From Thiovibrio sp964588325 (GTDB taxonomy: Bacteria; Desulfobacterota; Desulfobulbia; Desulfobulbales; Desulfurivibrionaceae), in NCBI GenBank assembly GCA_964588325.1, contig CAZPOR010000001.1:248001-312000 (forward strand): DNA of 64,000 nt. The letters are read 5' to 3'. The notes beneath the pieces are model-generated. The model saw only the letters and a list, made by a program, of their open reading frames with translations. It was not told the origin of the DNA and did no database searches. Positions 46,087 to 54,445 of the stretch are shown here, piece after piece. Position 1 is the first letter of the stretch. The number at the start of each line of letters is the position of its first letter. Position numbers and translations under genes: made by a program.

Positions 46087-46923
46087 TCAGTTATTCCCTT
46101 TTTGCCAATACACTCCAGAGTTGTCGATCCGGAGCAGTGGTGCGTCAATATTTTCTTTTGCCCTGTAGTCATCAGTTGCTTTTTTGCATCCCGGGAGGAC
46201 ATAGTCGTCGATTATGCAGAATCCGCCCTTGGACAATTTAGGGTAGAGATGTATGAGTGCATCCATTGTTGATCCATACATGTCGCCATCAAGTCTGAGG
46301 ATGGATAATTGTGTTATTGGGGCATGTGGCAAAGTGTCTTTGAACCACCCCTTGAGAAAGACGACTTTGCTGTCGAGCAAGTTGTATCTTCTGAAATTTT
46401 CTTCTACGTTTTCTTGAGAAACAGCAAGAAATTTTTCCGTGTGATGTGAGTCTCCCTTGTCAGCCGGGAAATTCGTCGCGTCTGGCTTGGGGAGTCCTTC
46501 AAATGAGTCTGCAACAAATACGGTTCTTTCGTTTTCCTCATAGGCACTCAGCACTGCTTTCATGAAGATACAGGCGCCACCGCGCCAAACTCCAGTTTCA
46601 ATAAGATCGCCTTCGATTTTGTTTTTCAAAACCTCCTCAATGCAGTATTGGATATTGTCCAGTCTTTTCAAGCCGATCATGGTTTCCGCATACATGGGCC
46701 AGACAATCCCTTCCTCGCGATCCTTTTCTTTGTAGTCGGCAATCTCTACTATCTGTAGCTTGAAACGGCGAAGAATCTTTGTAAGCTTGTGCGTGAAATA
46801 GCGTTTTGCGGTGGATCTTTTATAGTTGAATGTTTCGAGAGGGATGCCGGGTTCTGGCCATAAAGTAAACGAGAGTGTTTTCTTGATGAGGTCAAGATAG
46901 AGTGATATGGCTGTGTTTTTCAT
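46087..46923 (-). CDS. TylF/macrocin O-methyltransferase-family protein
   Basis: 278 residues from the ATG at 46923. Conserved blocks: KIEGDLIETGVWRGGACIFM (SAM binding), VFVADSFEGLPKPD, ILRLDGDMYGSTMDAL and GGFCIIDDYVLPGCKKA with the metal-binding Asp pair. These enzymes O-methylate sugars in macrolides and surface polysaccharides. A second methyltransferase right after it suggests a multiply methylated, perhaps capped, sugar in the glycan. Confidence 0.85.
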   Translation of the reverse strand: MKNTAISLYLDLIKKTLSFTLWPEPGIPLETFNYKRSTAKRYFTHKLTKILRRFKLQIVEIADYKEKDREEGIVWPMYAETMIGLKRLDNIQYCIEEVLKNKIEGDLIETGVWRGGACIFMKAVLSAYEENERTVFVADSFEGLPKPDATNFPADKGDSHHTEKFLAVSQENVEENFRRYNLLDSKVVFLKGWFKDTLPHAPITQLSILRLDGDMYGSTMDALIHLYPKLSKGGFCIIDDYVLPGCKKATDDYRAKENIDAPLLRIDNSGVYWQKGNN

Positions 46924-47041
46924 TGTTGTTCTCTTTGATTGTATGTTTGTTTCTTTTTGTATACGCACTGGATGAATCAATAGACCATGTCTTGATTGCC
47001 GAGGATTTTTTGTAATCTTATTCGATAATTGATTGGGTTGG

Positions 47042-47917
47042 TTATAGTTTTTGCCAAGTTGAAGGGGTTATATCTTGAGTGTTAAATTTTGCCTCTTTAA
47101 ACCACCTGCTCGGGGATAAAACCATTTTGTCCGAATATCGGTTCAACCACGCCCCCCACCAGGAAAAACTGCTATTGGCAATGATATGATGTTTGCACTG
47201 GCTCATCAGGCGCAAATCTTCATAATTTTTTTTGGGGCCGTTATGGTTGATGAATGTGACTGGGTGTGTAATGTTTAAATTTTTCTCCGCCCAGTCAGGA
47301 TCATCGCTGAAGATGAAAAAATACGGGTGAAGAATTGTGTGGGAGAGGTGTTCGATACAGCGTGCATAATAGTCAAGATCGCATGTCCCGTGAATTGTAT
47401 TGGTTTTTTCATCTGTCACATAATCCCCGCGGCGGACATGCAGGCTTATTGATTCACAGGAAGTCATTTGTTGTGCCAGCGCCAAATTTCTGCCTGTCTG
47501 TGGCAATGTTACCGTAAATTCATTTCTGATAATCTCCGAGATGTCTGAAAAATATTTTTCGCTTTGCCAGTAGCCGTCCAGATAAACGGAATCGTGCATG
47601 GTGAGTATTGCCGGATCGAAATGATACTGGCATTCCCGGATATGGGTTATTCCCAATTTGTTTGGAAATCCCAAAAGTTTCTTGATTTTCTTTTTCAAAG
47701 AGCTTGTTTCGGGCTCTTTGAAAAGTTGTATCTCTTCTTGGGTTGCGATGGTTTCTTGTATGTTGAACGCGGACAAGCCATAGTCGTGCAGGGTGTAATT
47801 TTTGAACTCCGATATATCCAGTTTCAGCACGGTGTTGTGAATTGCGGCAAGCCGCCTGCCTGCCGCATATTGGAACATCTGGTTTCCAAGCCCACCTATT
47901 ATTCTGACGATAATCAT
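47042..47917 (-). CDS. GT11-family alpha-1,2-fucosyltransferase-like enzyme
   Basis: 291 residues. IIGGLGNQMFQYAAGRRLA and the donor-binding ISLHVRRGDYVTD define GT11; SFSWWGAWLNRY near the C terminus is also typical. Normally transfers fucose from GDP-fucose to a galactose 2-OH. Overlaps the upstream GT2 gene by 4 bases (ATGA). AT-rich like its neighbours. With two GT10 genes nearby it points to a multi-fucosylated or similar O-chain, although no GDP-fucose genes are in the window. Confidence 0.9.
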   Translation of the reverse strand: MIIVRIIGGLGNQMFQYAAGRRLAAIHNTVLKLDISEFKNYTLHDYGLSAFNIQETIATQEEIQLFKEPETSSLKKKIKKLLGFPNKLGITHIRECQYHFDPAILTMHDSVYLDGYWQSEKYFSDISEIIRNEFTVTLPQTGRNLALAQQMTSCESISLHVRRGDYVTDEKTNTIHGTCDLDYYARCIEHLSHTILHPYFFIFSDDPDWAEKNLNITHPVTFINHNGPKKNYEDLRLMSQCKHHIIANSSFSWWGAWLNRYSDKMVLSPSRWFKEAKFNTQDITPSTWQKL

Positions 47918-48783
47918 TGTGATGGAGCAACAAGCGATTTGATTTTTTTGGATACTGTTTTGCGGAATCTGTCCAAAAGATGAGGGCCTGCATGATAAAA
48001 ATCCCTTTCGGCCCGGCAGAGATCCGCATAGTGTTTTTTGGCCGGATCGGCAAGAGGGCTAGAGGTCCCGGGCGTGCCTCGCAGGGCTGCGGAATAGATG
48101 CCCGCTCTGAGTTGGTACTTTGCGGCGCGGTCCATTTTTTTCACATAGTATGTGGCCGCGGCTTCGCGATAGATCAGCAGAGGGTCTGCCAGTATCCAAG
48201 CCTCTCCCAGGGCGCCGAGGCGGAGCCATAATTCATAATCCTCCCCGACCGGGGGCGTGAGGCTTTCGTTAAATGCTCCCGCTTGGGTAAGGCTTTCCCG
48301 TCTGGTCATGACCGAGGAGATAATGAATATGTTTTCCTGCGCCAGCTTCTCGTAGGGAATCAGACCAAAGGATATCTTCCGGTGGTAAACGGGAGCGTCG
48401 TCTTTGGGACCGATTTCATCCCAGCGGAAGGCGTTGGTGCCGAGGAGAACGCACGCCGTGTTGCGCTCAAGAAATTCCACCTGCTGTGCCAGTTTTTCAG
48501 GAAGCCAGAGATCATCGTCATCGAGAAAGGCGACAAACCGAGCAGTGCCTTGAACAATGGCGCGGTTTCTTGGGGCTGCGGGATAGCCGATATGCCGACC
48601 CGGTATATGAATAAAACGGTTGTCGCCCAGAAAAGGCTTGATCGCCTCCCTAGTCTCCTGGCTCTCTCCATCTTCCGCAATCCAGCAGACCCAGTCCGTA
48701 TAGGTCTGGGTCTGAACGCTTTTCAGTGTTTCTGGCAAGAGGGGAGCCCGGTTGTAGGTGGGGATGATGATATCGACGGTCAT
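47914..48783 (-). CDS. GT2 glycosyltransferase
   Basis: 289 residues. VDIIIPTYNRAPLLPETLKS, CWIAEDGESQETREA and FVAFLDDDDLWLPEKLAQQVEFL give the GT-A fold and acidic metal site. PVGEDYELWLRLGALG is the usual acceptor-side motif. Overlaps msbA and the GT11 gene by 4 bases on either side, so the three are translated together. Confidence 0.87.
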   Translation of the reverse strand: MTVDIIIPTYNRAPLLPETLKSVQTQTYTDWVCWIAEDGESQETREAIKPFLGDNRFIHIPGRHIGYPAAPRNRAIVQGTARFVAFLDDDDLWLPEKLAQQVEFLERNTACVLLGTNAFRWDEIGPKDDAPVYHRKISFGLIPYEKLAQENIFIISSVMTRRESLTQAGAFNESLTPPVGEDYELWLRLGALGEAWILADPLLIYREAAATYYVKKMDRAAKYQLRAGIYSAALRGTPGTSSPLADPAKKHYADLCRAERDFYHAGPHLLDRFRKTVSKKIKSLVAPSQ

Positions 48784-50513
48784 TGTTCAACGAATTGCAT
48801 GGTGTACAGCATATGGTATACGCCGTTTTTGGCAAAAAGTGTATCGTGGGTGCCTTCTTCCGCAATCAACCCATCCTTGATGACGATGATCCGGTCTGCT
48901 TTTTTGATGGTGGACAGCCGATGCGCGATAATGAAAGTGGTTCTGCCTTTCATCAGGTTTTCCAAGGCGATCTGCACCTCGCGTTCAGACTCGGTATCAA
49001 GGGCTGAGGTCGCTTCATCCAGAATGAGGATGGGGGCATCCTTTGCCAGAGCTCTGGCGATGGAGATGCGTTGCTGCTGTCCCCCGGAAAGTCTTGCCCC
49101 GGACTCGCCGATTATGGTCTCGAATCCTTCGGGCAATTCGTTGATAAAATCCAGGGCGTGTGCAGCCCGGGCAACGGCGGCCAGTTCTTCTGCGGATTTT
49201 TCCAGATCGCCGTAGGCGATATTGTTCCGGACCGTATCGTTGAAAAGAATGGTCTGCTGGGTTACCATGGCGATCTGGCTGCGCAGGGATTTCAAGGTTA
49301 CATCGCGAATGTCCCGGCCGTCAATGGAGATGTTGCCCTCGGTGACATCCAGGAAGCGGGGGATGAGATTGGCAAGGGTGGTCTTGCCTCCGCCGCTCGT
49401 GCCCACCAGGGCAATGACCTCGCCAGGGGTTACGGTAAGATTGATCCCTTTGAGGATTTCAGTAACGCCATCGTAGCTGAAATGGACATCCTTGAAAACA
49501 ATTTCTGTCCGAACCGGCGGGAGTTCAACGGCTTCTGGCTTGTCGGCGATTTCCGGTTTGATGTCGAGCACGCTGAACACGCGGCTGGCGGCGGCAAGGC
49601 CATGCTGGATGGGGTTGTTGACCTTGCTTATGTTTTTGATCGGTTCATAGATCATGATCAGCGCGGTGAGAAACGAAAAAAAGGTGCCTGGCGTTGAGTG
49701 TCCGTTAAGAACCTGATTGCCGCCATACCACATGATCAGGGCGATGCCGACTCCACCCAACAGCTCCATGAGCGGGTGATTCAGGCTTTTCAACTGCACA
49801 TCTTTCATGGTGATGCGGAAGAGTTTTCCCGCTCTTTCCGAAAAACGTTTGGACTCATATTCCTCCATGCTGAAGGCCTTGACAATCCGGTTGCCCTGGA
49901 TGGTTTCCTGGAGGATGTTGGCGATGGAGGCGGTGGTGCGCTGACTGCTGAGGCTGAGCTCGCGGAATTTCTTGCCAAATCGATAAATCGGCAGACTGGC
50001 AAGGGGGATAAAAATAAGGGAGATCAGGGCAAGTTTCCAGTTTTGGTAAAAAATGACGGTCAGCAACCCAAGAGCCTGGAAGAGGTCTTTCAGGGTGCCG
50101 ACAAGGGCGGAAGAAACGGCGCCCTGCATGAGTGTGACATCCGAAATAATCCTTGAGATAAGCTCTCCGGTGGGGGTTTTGGTAAAAAAGGAGAGGGGAA
50201 GATTCTGGATGTGGTCATAGAGCTTTTTGCGAAGATCGAGAATGATCCCCTGACCAACCCGTTCCATGAAATATGAATAGCCATAATAAAATACCCCCTT
50301 GACCAGAAAAAGCAGCATAAGGGCGAGGGGCAGCAGGTTGAGCATCAACCGGTCTTTCTTGAAGAAGATTTCGTCGAGAAGCGGTTTGACCATGTAGGCT
50401 TGCAGGGCGCTCAGGCCGGCAACGATGATCATGCTGATCATGGCAAGGATAAGCCGGTTCCGATAGGGTTTGATGGTCTGAAGGATGCGGAAAATAATCG
50501 TCTTGTCAGGCAT
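48780..50513 (-). CDS. msbA: Lipid A export ABC transporter, MsbA type
   Basis: 577 residues, one fused half-transporter: six transmembrane helices in 1-310 (ILAMISMIIVAGLSALQAY and others), then an ATPase with Walker A GTSGGGKTT, signature LSGGQQQR and Walker B ILDEATSALD. Flips lipid A-core across the inner membrane. Starts 27 bases after galE and is coupled to the GT2 gene, so it belongs to the - strand LPS operon. A related exporter of another glycolipid cannot be ruled out. Confidence 0.9.
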   Translation of the reverse strand: MPDKTIIFRILQTIKPYRNRLILAMISMIIVAGLSALQAYMVKPLLDEIFFKKDRLMLNLLPLALMLLFLVKGVFYYGYSYFMERVGQGIILDLRKKLYDHIQNLPLSFFTKTPTGELISRIISDVTLMQGAVSSALVGTLKDLFQALGLLTVIFYQNWKLALISLIFIPLASLPIYRFGKKFRELSLSSQRTTASIANILQETIQGNRIVKAFSMEEYESKRFSERAGKLFRITMKDVQLKSLNHPLMELLGGVGIALIMWYGGNQVLNGHSTPGTFFSFLTALIMIYEPIKNISKVNNPIQHGLAAASRVFSVLDIKPEIADKPEAVELPPVRTEIVFKDVHFSYDGVTEILKGINLTVTPGEVIALVGTSGGGKTTLANLIPRFLDVTEGNISIDGRDIRDVTLKSLRSQIAMVTQQTILFNDTVRNNIAYGDLEKSAEELAAVARAAHALDFINELPEGFETIIGESGARLSGGQQQRISIARALAKDAPILILDEATSALDTESEREVQIALENLMKGRTTFIIAHRLSTIKKADRIIVIKDGLIAEEGTHDTLFAKNGVYHMLYTMQFVEQ

Positions 50514-50540
50514 GTTTGTGTGGTTGTGTCCTTGGGTTGT

Positions 50541-51572
50541 TCAGTTTCCGCAGGGGGAATTCTTTTCCCAGTGAAAAGCGGTGGCGCAAATGGTCTCCAG
50601 GTCCTGGTGTCTCGGCTTCCAAGGAAAAAGAGTTCTGATTTTGTCGGTATTCGCTACCAGTGCGGGAGGGTCTCCATCCCGCCGTCCTGCGGAAACAATC
50701 TCGAAATCAACCTTGCTTACCCGGCGCACGGTTTCAAGGACTTCCTTGACGCTGAAACCATATCCATACCCGCAATTCAGGGTTTCTGAGGAGCCCCCTT
50801 CAAGGAGGTGCGCCAAGGCGAGAAGGTGGGCTGTGGCCAAATCCTCGACGTGGATATAATCACGGACGCAGGTGCCGTCCTGGGTCGGGTAATCGGTTCC
50901 GTAAATGGCGACTTTTTTTCTTTTTCCGCAGGCAGCCTGACAGGCAATGTGGATGAGGTGCGTTGCCTCGGGGGTGGCTTCTCCCAGCGCCCCATCCAAA
51001 CTTGCCCCGGCGACGTTGAAGTACCGCAACGCGACGTAACGGAAGGCGTTTTTCGGAGAGGCTGCGGCGGAGCTGTTTGCCGCATCTTCCAGCATCCATT
51101 CCGTCATCAGTTTGGAACGTCCGTAAGGATTTATGGGAGAGACACGCGTTGTTTCCCGGATCGGGGCATCTTCGGGAACGCCATAGACCGCGGCGGACGA
51201 CGAAAAAATGAAATGCTGTACCCCTGTTTGCAGGCAGGCGGCAATAAGGTTCCTGGAGCCGCTGGTGTTGTTGCCGTAATATTTCAAGGGGTCGGTGACT
51301 GATTCCGAAACAACGATATGGCCGGCAAAATGGATCACGGCCTCAATCCGGTGCTGGCGAATTACCTGGCACATCAACGCAAAATCTCCGGCATCGCCTT
51401 CGACCAAATGTGCCTGCGCTGGAACAGCCCAACGGTTTCCGGAGTAGAAATTGTCAACCACCACCACGTTGCAGCCGGCATTGACAAGCTGCCGGCTCGT
51501 GTGAGAACCGATATAACCGGCTCCCCCGGTGACGAGGACATTCCGGGCGGGTAAAAGAGATTGGGTGTTCAT
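50541..51572 (-). CDS. galE: UDP-glucose 4-epimerase
   Basis: 343 residues. NVLVTGGAGYIGSHT binds NAD; AVIHFAGHIVVSES; catalytic Tyr-x3-Lys in INPYGRSK; ALRYFNVAGASLDG; GTCVRDYIHVEDLA. Interconverts UDP-Glc and UDP-Gal (or N-acetyl forms), supplying galactose, the usual acceptor for GT11 enzymes. First gene of the leftward LPS operon, with a plausible promoter upstream. Confidence 0.93.
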   Translation of the reverse strand: MNTQSLLPARNVLVTGGAGYIGSHTSRQLVNAGCNVVVVDNFYSGNRWAVPAQAHLVEGDAGDFALMCQVIRQHRIEAVIHFAGHIVVSESVTDPLKYYGNNTSGSRNLIAACLQTGVQHFIFSSSAAVYGVPEDAPIRETTRVSPINPYGRSKLMTEWMLEDAANSSAAASPKNAFRYVALRYFNVAGASLDGALGEATPEATHLIHIACQAACGKRKKVAIYGTDYPTQDGTCVRDYIHVEDLATAHLLALAHLLEGGSSETLNCGYGYGFSVKEVLETVRRVSKVDFEIVSAGRRDGDPPALVANTDKIRTLFPWKPRHQDLETICATAFHWEKNSPCGN

Positions 51573-51691
51573 GGAGATTTTTTCACGGGGAAGACGGGGT
51601 TCCTGCTCGTATTTTCAGAGAAGATCGTGGCTTGCTGGCCATCTTCCGGGCATTATGGGGCAGCGGGGGACGGTGTTACAAATAATCGCAA

Positions 51692-51720
51692 TTACTATAT
51701 GATCCTCCGCGGTTTGTCAA
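51692..51720 (-). promoter_or_regulatory. Probable promoter for galE-msbA operon
   Basis: On the - strand TTGACA (51715-51720) is followed by TAGTAA (51692-51697, 17-base spacer) or TATAGT (51694-51699, 15-base spacer), about 120 bases before the galE start, in an AT-rich stretch between cysK and galE. Only sequence likeness supports it. Confidence 0.4.
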
Positions 51721-51756
51721 ACAAATGTTGGCACATGCCGGCGGGGGGGGGTGAGA

Positions 51757-52686
51757 TCAAAGAGTTTTGACCAGCTCGGTGCTCAAGTACCTCTCTCCTG
51801 TGTCGCAGAGCGGGAACACGATCTGCTTGCCCCGGCTTTCCCGGCGAGAAGCGATCTGCATGGCGGCCCAGGCGTTGGCGCCCGAGGAGATGCCGCAGAG
51901 GATGCCTTCTTCCTTGGCGATTTTGCGGGCGGTTTCCATGGCCTGGTCGTTGGTCACCGTGATGATTTCGTCGATGATCTCCCGGTTGAGGATCGTAGGG
52001 ACAAAGCCCGCGCCGATGCCTTGAATCTTGTGGGGGCCGGGGTTGCCACCGGATAAGACCGGAGAGTCGGCAGGCTCCACCGCCACCACATGCAGGGAGG
52101 GATTCTTCGTCTTGAGCACCTCGCCCACTCCGGTGATGGTGCCGCCGGTGCCCACCCCGGCCACAAAAATATCGATGCGGCCATCGGTGTCTTCCCATAT
52201 CTCCTTGGCCGTGGTCCGGCGATGGATCTCGGGGTTGGCCGGGTTGCTGAACTGATTGGGCATGAAGCTGTCCGGGGTTTTGGCGAGGAGTTCTTCCGCC
52301 CTGGCAATTGCTCCCCGCATTCCTTCGCTGCCCGGGGTGAGAACCAGTTCGGCGCCCAGGTGCTTGAGCAGTGTGCGCCGTTCCTGACTCATGGTTTCCG
52401 GCATGGTCAGGACAAGCCGATATTTTCTGGCGGCGCAGACAAAGGCCAGGGCGATGCCGGTGTTGCCGCTGGTCGGTTCTATGATGGTGGTTGTCGGCTT
52501 CAACAGTCCCTGTTCTTCGGCGGCCTTGATCATGGCCAGGCCGATGCGGTCCTTGACGCTCCCCAGTGGGTTTTGGAATTCCAGCTTGGCAAGCAACCGA
52601 GCCTCTAGCCCCGCGCCGAGGCGAGACAGGGTGAGCATGGGGGTGTTGCCGATGATGGCGGTGATGTCAGGGGAAATGTGCGGCAT
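51757..52686 (-). CDS. cysK: Cysteine synthase A (O-acetylserine sulfhydrylase)
   Basis: 309 residues. PLP lysine Lys45 in NPLGSVKDRIGLAM; substrate loop EPTSGNTGIALAF; PLP-phosphate loop GVGTGGTITGVGE; SSGANAWAA near the end. Makes cysteine from O-acetylserine and sulfide. Length and motifs are standard. Divergence from a cystathionine beta-synthase-like enzyme is less likely since no extra domains are present. Confidence 0.93.
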   Translation of the reverse strand: MPHISPDITAIIGNTPMLTLSRLGAGLEARLLAKLEFQNPLGSVKDRIGLAMIKAAEEQGLLKPTTTIIEPTSGNTGIALAFVCAARKYRLVLTMPETMSQERRTLLKHLGAELVLTPGSEGMRGAIARAEELLAKTPDSFMPNQFSNPANPEIHRRTTAKEIWEDTDGRIDIFVAGVGTGGTITGVGEVLKTKNPSLHVVAVEPADSPVLSGGNPGPHKIQGIGAGFVPTILNREIIDEIITVTNDQAMETARKIAKEEGILCGISSGANAWAAMQIASRRESRGKQIVFPLCDTGERYLSTELVKTL

Positions 52687-52779
52687 TGGGAGCGCCTCCT
52701 GCGATGAATGGGAAAAAAGCCTTTCTGTTGCGTTGCCGGCAGAGCCGGGATGGGGTGTGCATCTCTTCTGGCCGGGCGG

Positions 52780-53157
52780 TCAGAGAAAAGGGGTGAGCAC
52801 TTCGCAATCCCGGCAGATATTCATTTTTCCTTTCCAGTTTTTTTGGGCCTTGCACTCGCAAATGGTGCCGTTGATGAACCAGCATAATTCTCCGGCTTGA
52901 AATTCCCAGGCCGGACATTGATTCCGTCTTTCCGGCGGGCAGTTCTTCACCTCCCAGCAGGGCGAAGGGCCGCTTGTATCTTTTTGTTGCTGGCGGGAGA
53001 GCAGGAAGTAAACCTGCCGCTCGACGTGGGGAGGGACTGCGCGCCAGCCCTGTTCGTAGCCTTGGATCGCCTTTATGGACGAGCCGAGGAGTTCGGCAAG
53101 CTGTTTTTGGGTCTTGCCCAGTTTTTTGCGCGCCAACAAAAAACTCTGTTTGTCCAT
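52780..53157 (-). CDS. XRE-type HTH protein with C-terminal two-CW domain
   Basis: 125 residues; AGGAG upstream of the ATG. The HTH (4-45: ARKKLGKTQKQLAELLGSSIKAIQGYEQG) is of the Cro/CI type. The C-terminal half has eight Cys (67, 73, 81, 92, 100, 102, 115, 118) in CWEVKNC, CPAWEF, CWFINGTICEC and CRDC, the two-CW layout known mostly from anaerobes, likely binding metal (zinc or an Fe-S cluster, inference). The gene is preceded by a palindrome inside its own promoter. Likely a metal- or redox-responsive repressor. Confidence 0.83.
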   Translation of the reverse strand: MDKQSFLLARKKLGKTQKQLAELLGSSIKAIQGYEQGWRAVPPHVERQVYFLLSRQQQKDTSGPSPCWEVKNCPPERRNQCPAWEFQAGELCWFINGTICECKAQKNWKGKMNICRDCEVLTPFL

Positions 53158-53212
53158 CGGCTGCTCCTGGCTGAAAAATCAATGCGGGTGCGTTGTGCTC
53201 GTACGCTATAAG

Positions 53213-53239
53213 TACCACATGGTGGTAGTTGTTTGTCAA
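53213..53239 (-). promoter_or_regulatory. Promoter -35 box with overlapping operator for the XRE/two-CW gene
   Basis: TTGACA on the - strand at 53234-53239 is followed 6 bases later by a perfect inverted repeat TACCAC-ATG-GTGGTA (53213-53227), then an AT-rich TTATAG stretch. The palindrome lies in the -35/-10 spacer, about 60-80 bases upstream of the start codon, as expected for an autoregulatory repressor. Confidence 0.5.
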
Positions 53240-53339
53240 GGGAAGAATACACGGAGTATTGCTGGGCGCCCGGGGATTGTTGCTGTGCCTGGGGGCAATG
53301 CCGGTTCCGCGAAAGGGTTTCCGCTGATGGGGGGCGCCT

Positions 53340-54305
53340 TTAATTCACGCGGATCCAGCGCCCGGAAGAGTCTTTGGAGACGGTAACCTGACTGGAGCGG
53401 CCTTTCTGGATCTTATCCAGGCCGTCGCGCATGGCTTTAGAATAGTTTTCACAGACAGCGAGGCTTCTGTCCACAAGAGTGAGCGCCTCCTCCTGACCGA
53501 TTTCGAACATGCCGCCGAATTTGTAAATGAGGTCGGCAAGCTCGAGTTTGGTGCCGCTGAAAAAAGCAGAGGTCAGCTTGTTGCTGAACACCACAAGGTT
53601 TTGGAGAAAGAGGAAAGAGTCTTTGCTTTTTTCGGGTTTGGGCGGGCTTGTGTCCATGCAATCGACAATGCGCTTGGAAAAATTCCAAAACGTCGAGATT
53701 TCCCGGCCAATCTGGCTGTAAGTCAGGCCTTTGAGCACAAGACGGTTGGAGTGTTCTTCCGAGTACCCCTTTTGCATCTCTTGCTCAATGGCCTGATATT
53801 GAGCAGGCAGGTACACCAGGACAACAAGCTTTCCCAGCTTGTGCAGCAGGCTGCAAACGTAGGCCTCTTCCGGAGAGATGCGGTTTTTTTTAAGTTCACA
53901 GTAGATTCTGCTCTGGGTGGCGCTGATGAGGGACATGGTGAAGATCCCGGCGATTTCATCTTTTTCGGTGCCGGTGCGGATGAATTCTTCAAACAACGCC
54001 ATGGCGGCGGCTATCTGTCGCAGGGTGTCAAAGCCGACCACGGTTATGGCCCTCGATATGGTGCTGACCGGGGTGCCTCGGGAATAATAGGCGGAATTCA
54101 CCACCTGGAGAATCCTGGTGGTGAGGGAATAGTCCTTGAGAATGGTGTCGGCCACGTCCTGAGCCGTGGCCCGGCTGCTGCCCAGCAAGGAGATGAGTTC
54201 CGTCACATGGTCGGACATGGCTGGCAGGAAGTCCATGTTGGCCATGGAAAAGATTTCCAGCAATCTTTGACGGGTCTGGTTTTCTGGTGTTTCTGTCATG
54301 TGCAT
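53340..54305 (-). CDS. HDOD-domain signalling protein
   Basis: 321 residues. HDOD domain (about 20-225): FLPAMSDHVTELISLL, ADTILKDYSLTTRILQVVNSAYYS, SRAITVVGFDTLRQIAAAMALFEEF, then VCSLLHKLGKLVVLVYLP. It is an HD-superfamily fold lacking the metal-binding HD pair, so probably a scaffold in signalling rather than a phosphodiesterase. No other domain is obvious at the C terminus. Start may be ATG at 54305 or at 54299; neither has a strong ribosome site. Confidence 0.85.
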   Translation of the reverse strand: MHMTETPENQTRQRLLEIFSMANMDFLPAMSDHVTELISLLGSSRATAQDVADTILKDYSLTTRILQVVNSAYYSRGTPVSTISRAITVVGFDTLRQIAAAMALFEEFIRTGTEKDEIAGIFTMSLISATQSRIYCELKKNRISPEEAYVCSLLHKLGKLVVLVYLPAQYQAIEQEMQKGYSEEHSNRLVLKGLTYSQIGREISTFWNFSKRIVDCMDTSPPKPEKSKDSFLFLQNLVVFSNKLTSAFFSGTKLELADLIYKFGGMFEIGQEEALTLVDRSLAVCENYSKAMRDGLDKIQKGRSSQVTVSKDSSGRWIRVN

Positions 54306-54445
54306 TCGGCGCTGGATTGAAGATCGTGAACTATTTCATCCCCAAGATACTGTGCTCACCCTAAAATGTTTTCTTCTCTTTCGCAAGTCTCTTGAGGGTT
54401 TCTCCCCGGTCCGGCGAGGTTGTGCCGGCGGGGGGAGTTTTGGTA

